DNA from: Roseateles oligotrophus
Lineage (GTDB): Bacteria > Pseudomonadota > Gammaproteobacteria > Burkholderiales > Burkholderiaceae_C
Direction: 5' to 3'
Assembly (NCBI RefSeq): GCF_025717515.1
Contig: NZ_JAJIRN010000011.1
Span: forward strand, 62,001 to 126,000
Length of the DNA: 64,000 bases
Each line of letters opens with the position of its first letter. Within the stretch, counting starts at the first letter, position 1. Below, in pieces: positions 14,679 to 23,498 of the stretch. Made by a program: the position numbers and the translations under genes. The notes beneath the pieces were generated by a model. It searched no databases and was not told the origin of the DNA. It saw nothing but the letters and a program-made list of their open reading frames with translations.

Positions 14679-17462
14679 ATGAGTACTTCCGTAGAGAAGC
14701 GCAAGCAGATGTCCGTACTGCAGCGCGAAATTTTCAAGGTCAACCCAGTGGCGGTTGGCTGCACCCTGTTGATGATTGCCTCGGGTGCTTATGCCCAGCA
14801 GGCGCCAGCAAGCCCGCAAACATTGGATACGGTCACCGTGACCGGTATTCGCCGCGGTATCGAGGCGGCGATTTCGGTCAAGAAGAATTCCGACTCCATC
14901 GTTGAGGCAATTTCGGCCGAAGACATCGGCAAGTTGCCGGACAACAGCATTGCCGAGTCGATCGCGCGCTTGCCGGGTTTGGCGGCGCAGCGCGTCAACG
15001 GTCGCGCCCAAGAAGTGCAGATCCGCGGTTTGTCGGGCCAGTTCGCAACGACTTTGTTGAACGGCCGCGAGCAGGTCAGCACCGGCGACAACCGCTCGGC
15101 CGAATTTGACCAATATCCGTCCGAGTTGCTGAGCGGCGTGGTGATCTACAAGACACCCGATGGTTCTTTGGTGGGGCAGGGCCTGTCGGGCACGATCGAT
15201 TTGCAGACCGTCAAGCCGCTGGCCTTCGGCAAGCGCACGATGGCGGTGAATCTGCGTGGTGAGAAGAACTCTCTCGGCAAGTTGAACGCCGGCGGTGCCA
15301 GCGATACCGGCAACCGTTTCAGCTTCTCCTATATCGATCAGTTCGCTGATCGCACCATTGGCGTGGCGATCGGCTATGCGCATTTGGACTCTCCCAACCA
15401 GAGCCAGTACTACCGCAGCTGGGGCTATCCGCAGGGCAACGGCGAAATCAATGGCGTGAAGTACAACGATGTGCGTTTGCCCGGTGGCGTGCAGATCCGT
15501 GCCGAATCGGCCACGCAAAAGCGCGACGGCTTGATGGGCGTGCTGCAGTGGAAGCCCTCTGCCGATTTCGAGAGCAATGTCGACGCCTACCACTCGAAGT
15601 TCAAGCGCATGACCCTGCAGCGCGGCTTTGAGGCCGGCCTGGCTTGGTCCGGCGCCACACTGAAGAATCCAGTTGTTGAAGGTGCAACCTCAACCGGCAC
15701 CAATACATTCACCGGCGGGGTCTTGACCCAGGCCGACTATGTGGGTGTGAAGCCAGTGTTCCGCCATGATCTGAATGACCGGGAAGATTCGCTCTCATCG
15801 ATTGGCTGGAATAACAAGCTGAACATGGGCGCGTGGACCGGTGTGGCCGACTTGGCCTGGTCCAAGGCCAAGCGCAATGAGTCCATTCTTGAAATGTATG
15901 CGGGCACCGGCCAAGGTGGCGCGGGCGCCACCGATACCTTCGGCGTGGTCTTGCCTCAAGGCGGCGGCTTCCCTTCCATCAAGTCCGGTTTGAACTATGC
16001 GGATCCGAGCTTGATCAAGCTGGTGGACTCGGGCGGCTGGGGCCAGGCGGGTTATTTGAAGACGCCCGAAGTGCGGGACGAAATCAAGTCGCTGCGTTTG
16101 TCGGCAAAGCGTGACCTTGAATTCGGTATGTTCAGCGGCGTTGACGTCGGCATGAACGTCACCAAGCGCGAAAAGTCGCGTGATGTGGCCGAGTGGTTCC
16201 TGGACCTGAAGGCCTCGCCGACGACGGTGCCGGCCAGCATGATCACCGGGTCGACCAATCTGGGCTTCGTGGGCATGGGCGACATCCTGGGCTACGACGG
16301 CCGGGCCGCGCAGAACCAGTTCTACAAGCTGCGCTCCAATATCAACAACCACGACATCATCAACAAGGCCTGGACGGTCAACGAGGAAATCACCACGGCC
16401 TACGGCAAGCTTGACATTGACAGCAGCCTGTTCGGTCTGAAGCTGCGCGGCAATCTGGGTGTTCAGGCGGTTCATTCGGATCAAAAGTCCACGGCCACCA
16501 GCATCGAAGCCGGCGCCAATCGGCAGCAGACTCAAGGCACCACCTACACCGACTACCTGCCGAGCATGAATTTGTCCTTGGCGCTGACCAGTGACCAAAA
16601 CCTGCGTTTCGCGCTGGCCAAGCAGAGCACTCGTCCGCGCATGGATGATCTGCGTTCGACCCAGTCGTACAGCATCAATACCGACCAATACAACCCCGTC
16701 ACCGGCAAGGGTGCGAAGTGGGAAGGCAATGGCGGCAACTCTTTCCTGAAGCCATGGGAAGCCAATGCGGTCGACATTTCCTGGGAGAAGTATTTCGGCA
16801 ACACCAAGGGCTATGTGTCGGTCGCGGGTTTCTACAAGGACCTGTCAACCTATATCTATAGTTCCAAGGTCCCGACCAACTTCAAGGACAAGTTTGGCGC
16901 CGGTTTGGTGGTTCCTGCAGGCCGTCCGACGCCAGATTCGGATACCGGTGACTTCACGCAGATGATCAACGGCACCGGCGGTTCTTTGCAAGGCCTGGAA
17001 CTGGCTTTGTCCTTGCCCCTGCAAATCGTGACGCCAATGCTTGACGGCTTCGGTGTGCAGTTCTCCTATGCCTATACCGACAGCAAGATCCAGCCCTTCG
17101 GCCCTGGCGATACACGTCCGTTGCCGGGTCTGTCGAAGAATACCTACAACCTGACCGGTTACTACGAGAAGAACGGCTTCTCGGCCCGTGTCAGCACGCG
17201 CATTCGTGACGCTTACGTGGGTGAGATCACCGGCTTTGGCGCCGACCGCACCTTCACCTACGGGCAGAAGGAAACCATCACCGACATGCAAGTCGGTTAT
17301 GAGTTCCAGAGCGGTATGGCCAAGGGTGTGTCGGTCTTGCTGCAGGTGAATAATCTGGGCAACGAGGCTTACACCGAGTATTACGATGCGGACCCAACTC
17401 GCACCCGTCAGGTCTCGAACTATGGCCGCACCTATTTGTTCGGTGTGAACTACAAGTTCTAA
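14679..17462 (+). CDS. TonB-dependent receptor, Caulobacter type, for maltodextrin uptake
   Basis: This 927-residue outer-membrane receptor would import oligosaccharides with energy from TonB. A long signal peptide ends at AYA-QQA near residue 39, after an N-terminal basic region. The TonB box and plug follow: LDTVTVTGIRRGIEAA, then KLPDNSIAESIARLPGLAAQR, QIRGLSGQF and LLSGVVIYKTPDGS. The C-terminus ends in aromatic YLFGVNYKF, the usual beta-barrel signal. This subtype is frequent in glycan loci of Caulobacter and Xanthomonas (MalA-like). Neighbouring glucokinase, halogenase homologue and GH13 genes suggest alpha-glucan oligomers as substrate. GAGGAG lies eight bases before the ATG. A rho-independent terminator follows the stop. 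Confidence 0.9.
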   Translation: MSTSVEKRKQMSVLQREIFKVNPVAVGCTLLMIASGAYAQQAPASPQTLDTVTVTGIRRGIEAAISVKKNSDSIVEAISAEDIGKLPDNSIAESIARLPGLAAQRVNGRAQEVQIRGLSGQFATTLLNGREQVSTGDNRSAEFDQYPSELLSGVVIYKTPDGSLVGQGLSGTIDLQTVKPLAFGKRTMAVNLRGEKNSLGKLNAGGASDTGNRFSFSYIDQFADRTIGVAIGYAHLDSPNQSQYYRSWGYPQGNGEINGVKYNDVRLPGGVQIRAESATQKRDGLMGVLQWKPSADFESNVDAYHSKFKRMTLQRGFEAGLAWSGATLKNPVVEGATSTGTNTFTGGVLTQADYVGVKPVFRHDLNDREDSLSSIGWNNKLNMGAWTGVADLAWSKAKRNESILEMYAGTGQGGAGATDTFGVVLPQGGGFPSIKSGLNYADPSLIKLVDSGGWGQAGYLKTPEVRDEIKSLRLSAKRDLEFGMFSGVDVGMNVTKREKSRDVAEWFLDLKASPTTVPASMITGSTNLGFVGMGDILGYDGRAAQNQFYKLRSNINNHDIINKAWTVNEEITTAYGKLDIDSSLFGLKLRGNLGVQAVHSDQKSTATSIEAGANRQQTQGTTYTDYLPSMNLSLALTSDQNLRFALAKQSTRPRMDDLRSTQSYSINTDQYNPVTGKGAKWEGNGGNSFLKPWEANAVDISWEKYFGNTKGYVSVAGFYKDLSTYIYSSKVPTNFKDKFGAGLVVPAGRPTPDSDTGDFTQMINGTGGSLQGLELALSLPLQIVTPMLDGFGVQFSYAYTDSKIQPFGPGDTRPLPGLSKNTYNLTGYYEKNGFSARVSTRIRDAYVGEITGFGADRTFTYGQKETITDMQVGYEFQSGMAKGVSVLLQVNNLGNEAYTEYYDADPTRTRQVSNYGRTYLFGVNYKF

Positions 17463-17480
17463 TCGGACCTTAGGTCTGAC

Positions 17481-17514
17481 AGCCCTCGCCGGTGCAAGCC
17501 GACGGGGGCTTTTT
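17481..17514 (+). terminator. Rho-independent terminator after TonB receptor
   Basis: The 12-base arms agccctcgccgg (17481-17492) and ccgacgggggct (17499-17510) pair with one G-U and one mismatch around a 6-base loop, followed by TTTT. It lies 18 bases after the receptor stop and 19 bases before the halogenase start, so it may limit read-through into that gene. Confidence 0.8.
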
Positions 17515-17533
17515 CACATTTTTCTAGGTCTAT

Positions 17534-19060
17534 ATGCAGCAAGCACCCGATCCCATTCGCTCCATCGTCATCGTGGGTGGCGGCAGCGCCGGCTGGATGG
17601 CCGCTGCAGCCCTGGCCAAGCTTCTTGACGGTAGCCGCAGCATTCGTTTGATCGAGTCGGAGCAGATCGGCACGGTCGGTGTTGGCGAGGCAACCATTCC
17701 ACAGATGCGCTTGTTCAATAGCGCCTTGGGTCTGGATGAGGCCGAGTTCGTGCGGCAGACTCAAGGGACCTTCAAACTCGGCATCGAGTTCGTCAATTGG
17801 GGCGCGTTGGGCGAGCGCTATATGCACGCCTTCGGCAATGTCGGCCAAGACCTGGGCCTGCTGCCCTTTCATCAGTATTGGCTGAAGATGCGTGGGCTGG
17901 GACAGACCGATGGGCTTGGCGCTTACAGCCTGAGCGAGATGGCCGCGCGGGCAGGTAGATTCTCGCCCCAGGCCGCGGCACCCGGCCCGGCTTCGGCGCC
18001 TATGCCGGTGGCCTATGCCTATCACTTCGATGCCGGTCTGTATGCACGTTACCTGCGCGGCTTCAGCGAGGCTTTGGGGGTGCGCCGCACCGAGGGCAAG
18101 ATCGCAAGAGTCGAGCAGCGCGCCGGCGACGGCTTTGTCAGCGCCTTGGTGATGGAAGACGGCGAACGCATCGAGGGTGACTTGTTCATTGATTGCTCGG
18201 GCTTTCGTGGCTTGCTGATCGAAGAGACCTTGAAGACGGGTTACGAGGACTGGTCGCATTGGCTGCCTTGCGACCGCGCTTTGGCCGTGCCGACCGAAAA
18301 CACCGGCTTGTCCGCCTTGCCCTACACCCGCTCGACCGCCCATCAATCGGGTTGGCAGTGGCGCATTCCATTGCAGCACCGCACCGGCAATGGCCATGTC
18401 TTTGCCAGCAAGTTCATCAGTGAGGACGAGGCCTGCGCCGTCTTGCTGGCCAATCTGGATGGTCGGCCTTTGGCTGAGCCCAAGCCGCTGCGTTTCGTGA
18501 CCGGCAAACGGCGCAAGCAATGGAACAAGAACGTGGTGGCGATGGGTCTGGCCAGCGGCTTCCTCGAGCCGCTGGAATCCACCAGCATCTATATGGTGCA
18601 GGCCAGCATTTCGCGGCTGATCCAGTTCTTCCCAAGCCTGGCCTTCAGCCCGGTCGAAATCGACGCCTACAACGCCCAGTCCGACGAGGAATTTGCGCGC
18701 GTGCGCGACTTCATCATCCTGCATTACTGCCAAAGCAGCCGAGTGGACTCACCGTTCTGGCGCTATTGCCGCGAGTTGGAACTGCCCCCCGAATTGAGCG
18801 CCAAGATTGCGCTGTTCCGTGCCAGTGGGCGCTTGTTCCGGTCGCCGCAGGATATCTTCACCGAACTCAGTTGGCTGCAGGTCTTGGTCGGTCAGGGTTT
18901 GATGCCTGACGCCCATCACCCCTTGGCCGATTTGCTGACGCCTGACGAAGGGGCCTACTTCTTGGCCAATATCCGTGCCGGCATCCAGGCCCAGGTGAAT
19001 GCGATGCCCAGCCACGAGGAGTTCATTGCCAGGCATTGCAAGGCGCAGCCCAAGGCTTGA
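17534..19060 (+). CDS. Flavin-dependent tryptophan-halogenase family protein
   Basis: This 508-residue FAD-binding protein belongs to the tryptophan 7-halogenase family. Diagnostic features are GGGSAG at residues 15-20 (dinucleotide fold), the halogenase motif WQWRIP at 274-279, K81 (GTFKLGIEFVNWG), which aligns with the catalytic Lys of PrnA, and EPLEST at 345-350, which contains the partner Glu region. The enzyme signature is thus intact. However, relatives encoded next to TonB receptors in glycan loci have no proven substrate, and no indole pathway is nearby. It could halogenate, or oxidise, something other than tryptophan. No signal peptide is visible. It lies 71 bases after the receptor, beyond a terminator. 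Confidence 0.85.
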   Translation: MQQAPDPIRSIVIVGGGSAGWMAAAALAKLLDGSRSIRLIESEQIGTVGVGEATIPQMRLFNSALGLDEAEFVRQTQGTFKLGIEFVNWGALGERYMHAFGNVGQDLGLLPFHQYWLKMRGLGQTDGLGAYSLSEMAARAGRFSPQAAAPGPASAPMPVAYAYHFDAGLYARYLRGFSEALGVRRTEGKIARVEQRAGDGFVSALVMEDGERIEGDLFIDCSGFRGLLIEETLKTGYEDWSHWLPCDRALAVPTENTGLSALPYTRSTAHQSGWQWRIPLQHRTGNGHVFASKFISEDEACAVLLANLDGRPLAEPKPLRFVTGKRRKQWNKNVVAMGLASGFLEPLESTSIYMVQASISRLIQFFPSLAFSPVEIDAYNAQSDEEFARVRDFIILHYCQSSRVDSPFWRYCRELELPPELSAKIALFRASGRLFRSPQDIFTELSWLQVLVGQGLMPDAHHPLADLLTPDEGAYFLANIRAGIQAQVNAMPSHEEFIARHCKAQPKA

Positions 19061-19076
19061 TCACCGAGTCGGCTGT

Positions 19077-20948
19077 TTATTTGGGCAGGGCGACCGCTTC
19101 GGGCGCCAGCTCCAACAGCAGTGCCGACCGAGCCGGCACGCTCAGCTCCCGGCCAAGCGCTTGGTGTGTGCCGGTCAACACTTCGATGCCGCTTGATTGG
19201 GGCGTCAGCATCTCGGCGAAACGGCGGGTATCGAGCCTGACGGGCTGCGCGCTTTTGTTCAACACCACCATCAAGCGCTGCTTCTCGCCATAGCGGAAGA
19301 AGACATAACACCCATTCTCCGGTGCGTACTGCATCAGCCGGCCCGAGTGGACCACCTCGGCCGTCTTGCGCCAGTTAAACAGTTTGCGGGTGAAGGCCTG
19401 CGCCTCACGCTGCGGCTCGCTGAGGCCGTCACCGGTGAACGCGTTGACCGTGTCGCCGGCCCAACCGCCGGGGAAGTCCGGCCGCACGGCGCCGTCATCG
19501 CGCTGCAGCGGGCTCTGCAACATCAACTCATCGCCGTAATAGAACTGCGGGATGCGATTCACGCTGGCCAGGTAGACCAGCGCCATCTTGTACAGCGCCG
19601 GGTCTTGCTTCAGGGCGGTGAACAGGCGCGGCGTGTCGTGATTGCCCTCGAACAGCACCAGATTGTTTGGCGCCGGGTAGAGGAAATCATGTGCCAAGGC
19701 TTCGTAAAGCTTGGTCAAGCCGCTGTCATGACCGTCGCTCTCACCCAAGCCCGCCAGCAAGGCCCCGTGCAGTGGGAAGTCCATCATGCTGGGCATGTGG
19801 GAGACATAGCCGTCGTGGTTTTGTCGGCCGCGCTGCCAATAAGCCACGAAGGCCGGATGCGGGCTCCACTCCTCGCCGACGATATTGAGTCGGGGGTATT
19901 CCTGCATCAAGCGCTGTGACCAGGTGGCCAAAAAGGCCTTGTCGGAATAGGAATAGGTGTCGGCACGAATACCGGACAGGCCGGCGTACTCGACCCACCA
20001 GATGCTCATCTGCGTCAGGTAGTTGGCGAGCACCGGATTGCGCTGGTTCAGGTCCGGCATGCCCGGCACAAACCAGCCCTCACTGAAGCGTTTGCGGTCG
20101 CTGGGTGCCGCGTGAGGGTCTTGCAAGGTCGCACGGGCGTGATGGGTTTCGCTGTAGGCGGGGCCCTGGTTGAGCCAATCATTGGCCGGCAAATCGGCCA
20201 TCCACCAATGCTTGTCGCCGATATGGTTGAGCACGATGTCCTGGATCATGCCGATGCCGCGGGCCTTCGCTTCGCGGACCAATTGCTGATAGTCGCTATT
20301 GCTGCCAAAGCGGGGATCAATGCGGTAGAAATCGGTGGCGGCATAGCCGTGGTAACTGTGCGCTCCCTTGTTTTCCACCAGTGGTGTCGGCCAGAGCTGT
20401 GTGAAGCCCAAGTCGGCGATGTAGTCCAGATGTTGGCGCAGGCCTTCGATATTGCCGCCATGGCGGGCGTTGGAGTTGGCGCGATCTTCGCCATCAAGGG
20501 AGCTGTCTTTTGCCTGTGGCACAGCTTTGGCGAAGCGGTCGGGCACCAGCAAATAGATCGCGTCCTTGGGTCCGAAACCTTGTGCCAAGGCTGCTCCGGG
20601 GGTGCGAGCCTGCAATAGATAGTCAAGCTTCAGCGTCGGCTTGCCGGGTGCCGAAAATTGCAGAGGCAGGCTGCCGGCACGGGCCTTGGCGGTGATCAAG
20701 AGATCAAGCACCAAGTAGTTCGGGTTGCCCAGCCTTGTGAAGCCTTGCAGGCTGACGCCGGGGTAGTTGCGCGTCAGCTTCGGGCTCAGTGCGGCGATCT
20801 GCTCGCCATGCACCAGCAGTTGCAAAGTTGGCGATTTCATGCCGACCCACCAAGATGGGGGCTCGACCCGCTCGACCGCTTGAGCCCAGCAGATGCTTGG
20901 CAAAATGGCACTCAAAAGAAGCGTTAGCAAAAGTTTTTTTGAATTCAT
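19077..20948 (-). CDS. SusA-like neopullulanase (GH13), exported
   Basis: This 623-residue exported GH13 enzyme cleaves alpha-1,4 bonds of pullulan, cyclodextrin or maltodextrin. The signal peptide is MNSKKLLLTLLLSAILPSICWA-QA. The N-terminal domain (VERVEPPSWWVGMKSPTLQL, NYPGVSL) closely resembles Bacteroides SusA. The barrel begins with AIYLLVPDRFA near 130. The catalytic residues are D330 (GIRADTYSYSD), E359 (IVGEEWSP) and D438 (FEGNHDTPRLF). The C-terminal beta domain ends at 623. Two adjacent ATG codons (20951, 20948) are possible starts. It is the last gene of the minus-strand malK operon, 61 bases after the esterase, and converges with the halogenase gene 16 bases away. Confidence 0.9.
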   Translation of the reverse strand: MNSKKLLLTLLLSAILPSICWAQAVERVEPPSWWVGMKSPTLQLLVHGEQIAALSPKLTRNYPGVSLQGFTRLGNPNYLVLDLLITAKARAGSLPLQFSAPGKPTLKLDYLLQARTPGAALAQGFGPKDAIYLLVPDRFAKAVPQAKDSSLDGEDRANSNARHGGNIEGLRQHLDYIADLGFTQLWPTPLVENKGAHSYHGYAATDFYRIDPRFGSNSDYQQLVREAKARGIGMIQDIVLNHIGDKHWWMADLPANDWLNQGPAYSETHHARATLQDPHAAPSDRKRFSEGWFVPGMPDLNQRNPVLANYLTQMSIWWVEYAGLSGIRADTYSYSDKAFLATWSQRLMQEYPRLNIVGEEWSPHPAFVAYWQRGRQNHDGYVSHMPSMMDFPLHGALLAGLGESDGHDSGLTKLYEALAHDFLYPAPNNLVLFEGNHDTPRLFTALKQDPALYKMALVYLASVNRIPQFYYGDELMLQSPLQRDDGAVRPDFPGGWAGDTVNAFTGDGLSEPQREAQAFTRKLFNWRKTAEVVHSGRLMQYAPENGCYVFFRYGEKQRLMVVLNKSAQPVRLDTRRFAEMLTPQSSGIEVLTGTHQALGRELSVPARSALLLELAPEAVALPK

Positions 20949-21009
20949 CATGAGCCGATCCGGTAGTCGCGGATGGATTGAATCGTTGCTATTCGGGTGA
21001 CAGGCATCC

Positions 21010-21891
21010 TCAAGCCCCAGGCGCAAACATCCACAGCACCGCCCGCTCGAACTCGCTGGCCCAGAAGGCTTCGTTGTGGCCGGCGCCGGGGGTGATCTTG
21101 AGCGACAAGTTGGCCGGCGGGTGGCCTCCTCGCAGCAGGGCGGCGTTGACTTTCTCCACATTGCTGACCATATTGCCGCCTTCTTGGCCGCCCATCAGCA
21201 AGTACAGCCTTGCATCCGTCGCCGCGGGTTTGCCGGAAAAGTGATCAAGGGCGGCAGAGCCCCCCGCCCAGTAAGACGGCGAGAACACGCCGGCCAAGCC
21301 AAATACGCTCGGGTATTGGGTGACTGCATAGTGCGAGATCAGCCCACCCATCGAGCTGCCCATGATGCCGGTGTGGGCGGGACCGGGCTGCGTGCGGTAT
21401 TGACTATCGATCAAGGGCTTGACGGTCTTGACAATGAAATCCAGATAGGCGTCACCCTCGGGCGCCCCGAATTGGGGGTCCGGGTTGATCCAAGGGTTCA
21501 ACTCGCTCATGCGCTTGGCTTGGCCGTTATCAATGCCGACCACGATCAGCTCCAGCTTGCCGCCCTTGGCCAAGGCGTTGAGACTCTCGTCCACCCGCCA
21601 TTCGCCGGCATAGGCCGTCGCCGTATCGAACAAATTCTGCCCGTCGTGCATATAAAGCACAGGGTAGCGTTTGGCGCTTGAGCTCGCATAGTCCGGCGGC
21701 AGGTAGATGCGCAGCTGGCGCTGGCGGTTCAGGCCCGGCATTTCGAGCAACTGAGCCGGCAATGACACATTGGACTGCGCCGTAGATGTCGGCGCGGCCG
21801 GTGTGTCTGGAGATGTCGCGCTGCTGCCTCCACAAGCAGCACCGGATAAAGCCAAGACCAAAGGGATAGCCAGGCGCATTGCCTTGTTCAT
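21010..21891 (-). CDS. Secreted alpha/beta-hydrolase esterase in the glucan operon
   Basis: This 293-residue alpha/beta hydrolase belongs to the putative esterase (Fes/IroE-like, COG2819-like) group. The N-terminus has a signal peptide ending in LSGAACGG, so it may be a lipoprotein, although the -3 residue is Gly rather than Leu/Val. The nucleophile elbow is G-S-S-M-G with S180; ASP/HIS partners are likely in the PSYWAGG to GAGHNEAFW stretch near the C-terminus. YPVLYMHDGQNLFD is a typical family segment. Its start overlaps the alpha-amylase stop by four bases, so it is cotranscribed with glucan enzymes. The substrate is unknown; acylated oligosaccharides are one guess. Confidence 0.8.
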   Translation of the reverse strand: MNKAMRLAIPLVLALSGAACGGSSATSPDTPAAPTSTAQSNVSLPAQLLEMPGLNRQRQLRIYLPPDYASSSAKRYPVLYMHDGQNLFDTATAYAGEWRVDESLNALAKGGKLELIVVGIDNGQAKRMSELNPWINPDPQFGAPEGDAYLDFIVKTVKPLIDSQYRTQPGPAHTGIMGSSMGGLISHYAVTQYPSVFGLAGVFSPSYWAGGSAALDHFSGKPAATDARLYLLMGGQEGGNMVSNVEKVNAALLRGGHPPANLSLKITPGAGHNEAFWASEFERAVLWMFAPGA

Positions 21892-23495
21892 GGTGTGACC
21901 TTGTAAACGCTGACCGAAAGCGGGGCAACAGGCAGGGTCAGGCGACCCCTTGCATCTGCGCTTGCTGCGGCGGCGCCGGCGGGGTAGGCGCGGGCCAGCT
22001 TGGCCTTTGCCGGCAAGCCGACCACGCTGGCGCTGCCGGCTTGCTCCGCATAGTTGATCAGCACCAAGCTGGTTTGCCTGCCCAGGCGCCGCTGAAAGCT
22101 CAAGACCTGACCCTGCACGTTCGGCGCCGCATAGCCTCCTCGAGCCAGCGCCGGGTATTGCTTGCGCAGCTTCAGCATCGCCTTGTAGAAGTTAAGGATC
22201 GATGCCGGGTCGTCCAGCTGGGCTTGCGCGTTATGGCTGGCGACATTGGGCGCCAACGGGCGAAACGGCGCTCTTCTGCTGCTGAAGCCCTCCTTGCTGC
22301 CGCCTGCGCTCCAGCTCATAGGCGCGCGCAGCGGCTCGTCGCCGGGCAGGCCGGCCACACCGGCCATGCCGATCTCCTCGCCGTAATAGATAAAAGGCGT
22401 GCCGGGCTGCAGCAGATAGGTGGCGGCCGCCAGCTTGTAGCGGGCTTCGTCCCCATTCAGCTGATCCCAAACCCGCTGGCCGGCAAAGATGTCGTGGTTG
22501 GATAACATCGTCGCCATGCTGGGCGGCGCGCTCAGAAAATAATCGGCGACGAACTTGATCGCGTCCGCCTCGCCGCGTGCGGCCTTGATGACTTGGCTTT
22601 CCAGGCCAAAGGCAAAGGCGCTGCCGCAGACCTCGGGGGCGGCATAGACCTTGGGGTTGGCGGTGGCCTCGCAGACCGTGTAACGATCAGGGTAGCTTTT
22701 GATCAGCGCCTGAAATTCATGGGTCAGGTGGCGGCTCTCGGGCTGGTCATTCCAGTTGACGGCGTCGTTCTCAATCATGTGCGGCACGGCGTCGAGCCTG
22801 AAGCCGTCCAGCCCGCGATTAAGCCAAAAGCGCAGGCTGCTGCGGTGGTAGTCGACGACGGCTGGGTTCTTCAAATTGAAGTCCGGCATATGCGGGCCGA
22901 AGGTGCCGAAATAATGTTGCCCATGCTCGGTCGCGAACCAAGGGTTCTTGCCCCAGATGTCCCAGCCTGAGGGTGCTTCCTGCTGCCACACGAACCAGTC
23001 GCGGTAAGGATTGCCCGGCCCCAGCAAGGCTTGCTGGAACAGCGGGTGAGCGGCCGCGCTGTGGTTGATCACATAGTCGATGATGACGGCGATACCGCGC
23101 TTGTGTGCCTGCAGCATCAGCTCATCAAAGTCAGCCAGGCTGCCATATTGCGGCTCCACGCCCCGGTAGTCGGTGGTGGCATAACCGTGATCTTTGTCGG
23201 CACTGGGGCTGATGGGCATCAGCCAAATGCCTTGGATACCGAGCGCCTGCAAATAGTCCAGTCTCTGGATCAGGCCGCGCAGGTCGCCGATGCCGTCGCC
23301 GTCGCTGTCCTGGTAGCCGCGCACGAAGATCTCCATGAACACGGCGCCGTCCTGCCAACCCTTGGGCAAGGGCTTGACGGCGGATGACATCTGCGGCACC
23401 TGGCTCAGATCGAGCGGAGCGGCAGCGGCAGGGCCGGCCAGCAGCAGCAGGGCCGTGAGCACGCAGCGATTGAGCATGGGGGCGTTGTTTGTCAT
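21888..23495 (-). CDS. Exported alpha-amylase (GH13)
   Basis: This 535-residue GH13 enzyme has a signal peptide ([16 protein letters not shown]). The calcium/loop motif [12 protein letters not shown] at 63-74 and the [13 protein letters not shown] stretch at 86 are typical of alpha-amylases and related glucosidases that act on oligosaccharides. The catalytic residues are D235 ([10 protein letters not shown]), E276 (VCEATAN) and D335 (LSNHDI). [11 protein letters not shown] lies near 380. It probably hydrolyses starch-derived oligosaccharides in the periplasm. It starts three bases after the stop of the upstream GH13 gene and overlaps the esterase at its other end, so it is in the middle of the malK operon. 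The exact GH13 subfamily cannot be fixed by eye. Confidence 0.87.
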   Translation of the reverse strand: MTNNAPMLNRCVLTALLLLAGPAAAAPLDLSQVPQMSSAVKPLPKGWQDGAVFMEIFVRGYQDSDGDGIGDLRGLIQRLDYLQALGIQGIWLMPISPSADKDHGYATTDYRGVEPQYGSLADFDELMLQAHKRGIAVIIDYVINHSAAAHPLFQQALLGPGNPYRDWFVWQQEAPSGWDIWGKNPWFATEHGQHYFGTFGPHMPDFNLKNPAVVDYHRSSLRFWLNRGLDGFRLDAVPHMIENDAVNWNDQPESRHLTHEFQALIKSYPDRYTVCEATANPKVYAAPEVCGSAFAFGLESQVIKAARGEADAIKFVADYFLSAPPSMATMLSNHDIFAGQRVWDQLNGDEARYKLAAATYLLQPGTPFIYYGEEIGMAGVAGLPGDEPLRAPMSWSAGGSKEGFSSRRAPFRPLAPNVASHNAQAQLDDPASILNFYKAMLKLRKQYPALARGGYAAPNVQGQVLSFQRRLGRQTSLVLINYAEQAGSASVVGLPAKAKLARAYPAGAAAASADARGRLTLPVAPLSVSVYKVTP

Positions 23496-23498
23496 GGG

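Noticed and set aside
17459-18733. Long minus-strand open frame opposite the halogenase
   Set aside because: The halogenase motifs on the plus strand are intact, and the opposite frame has no recognisable domain or start signal.
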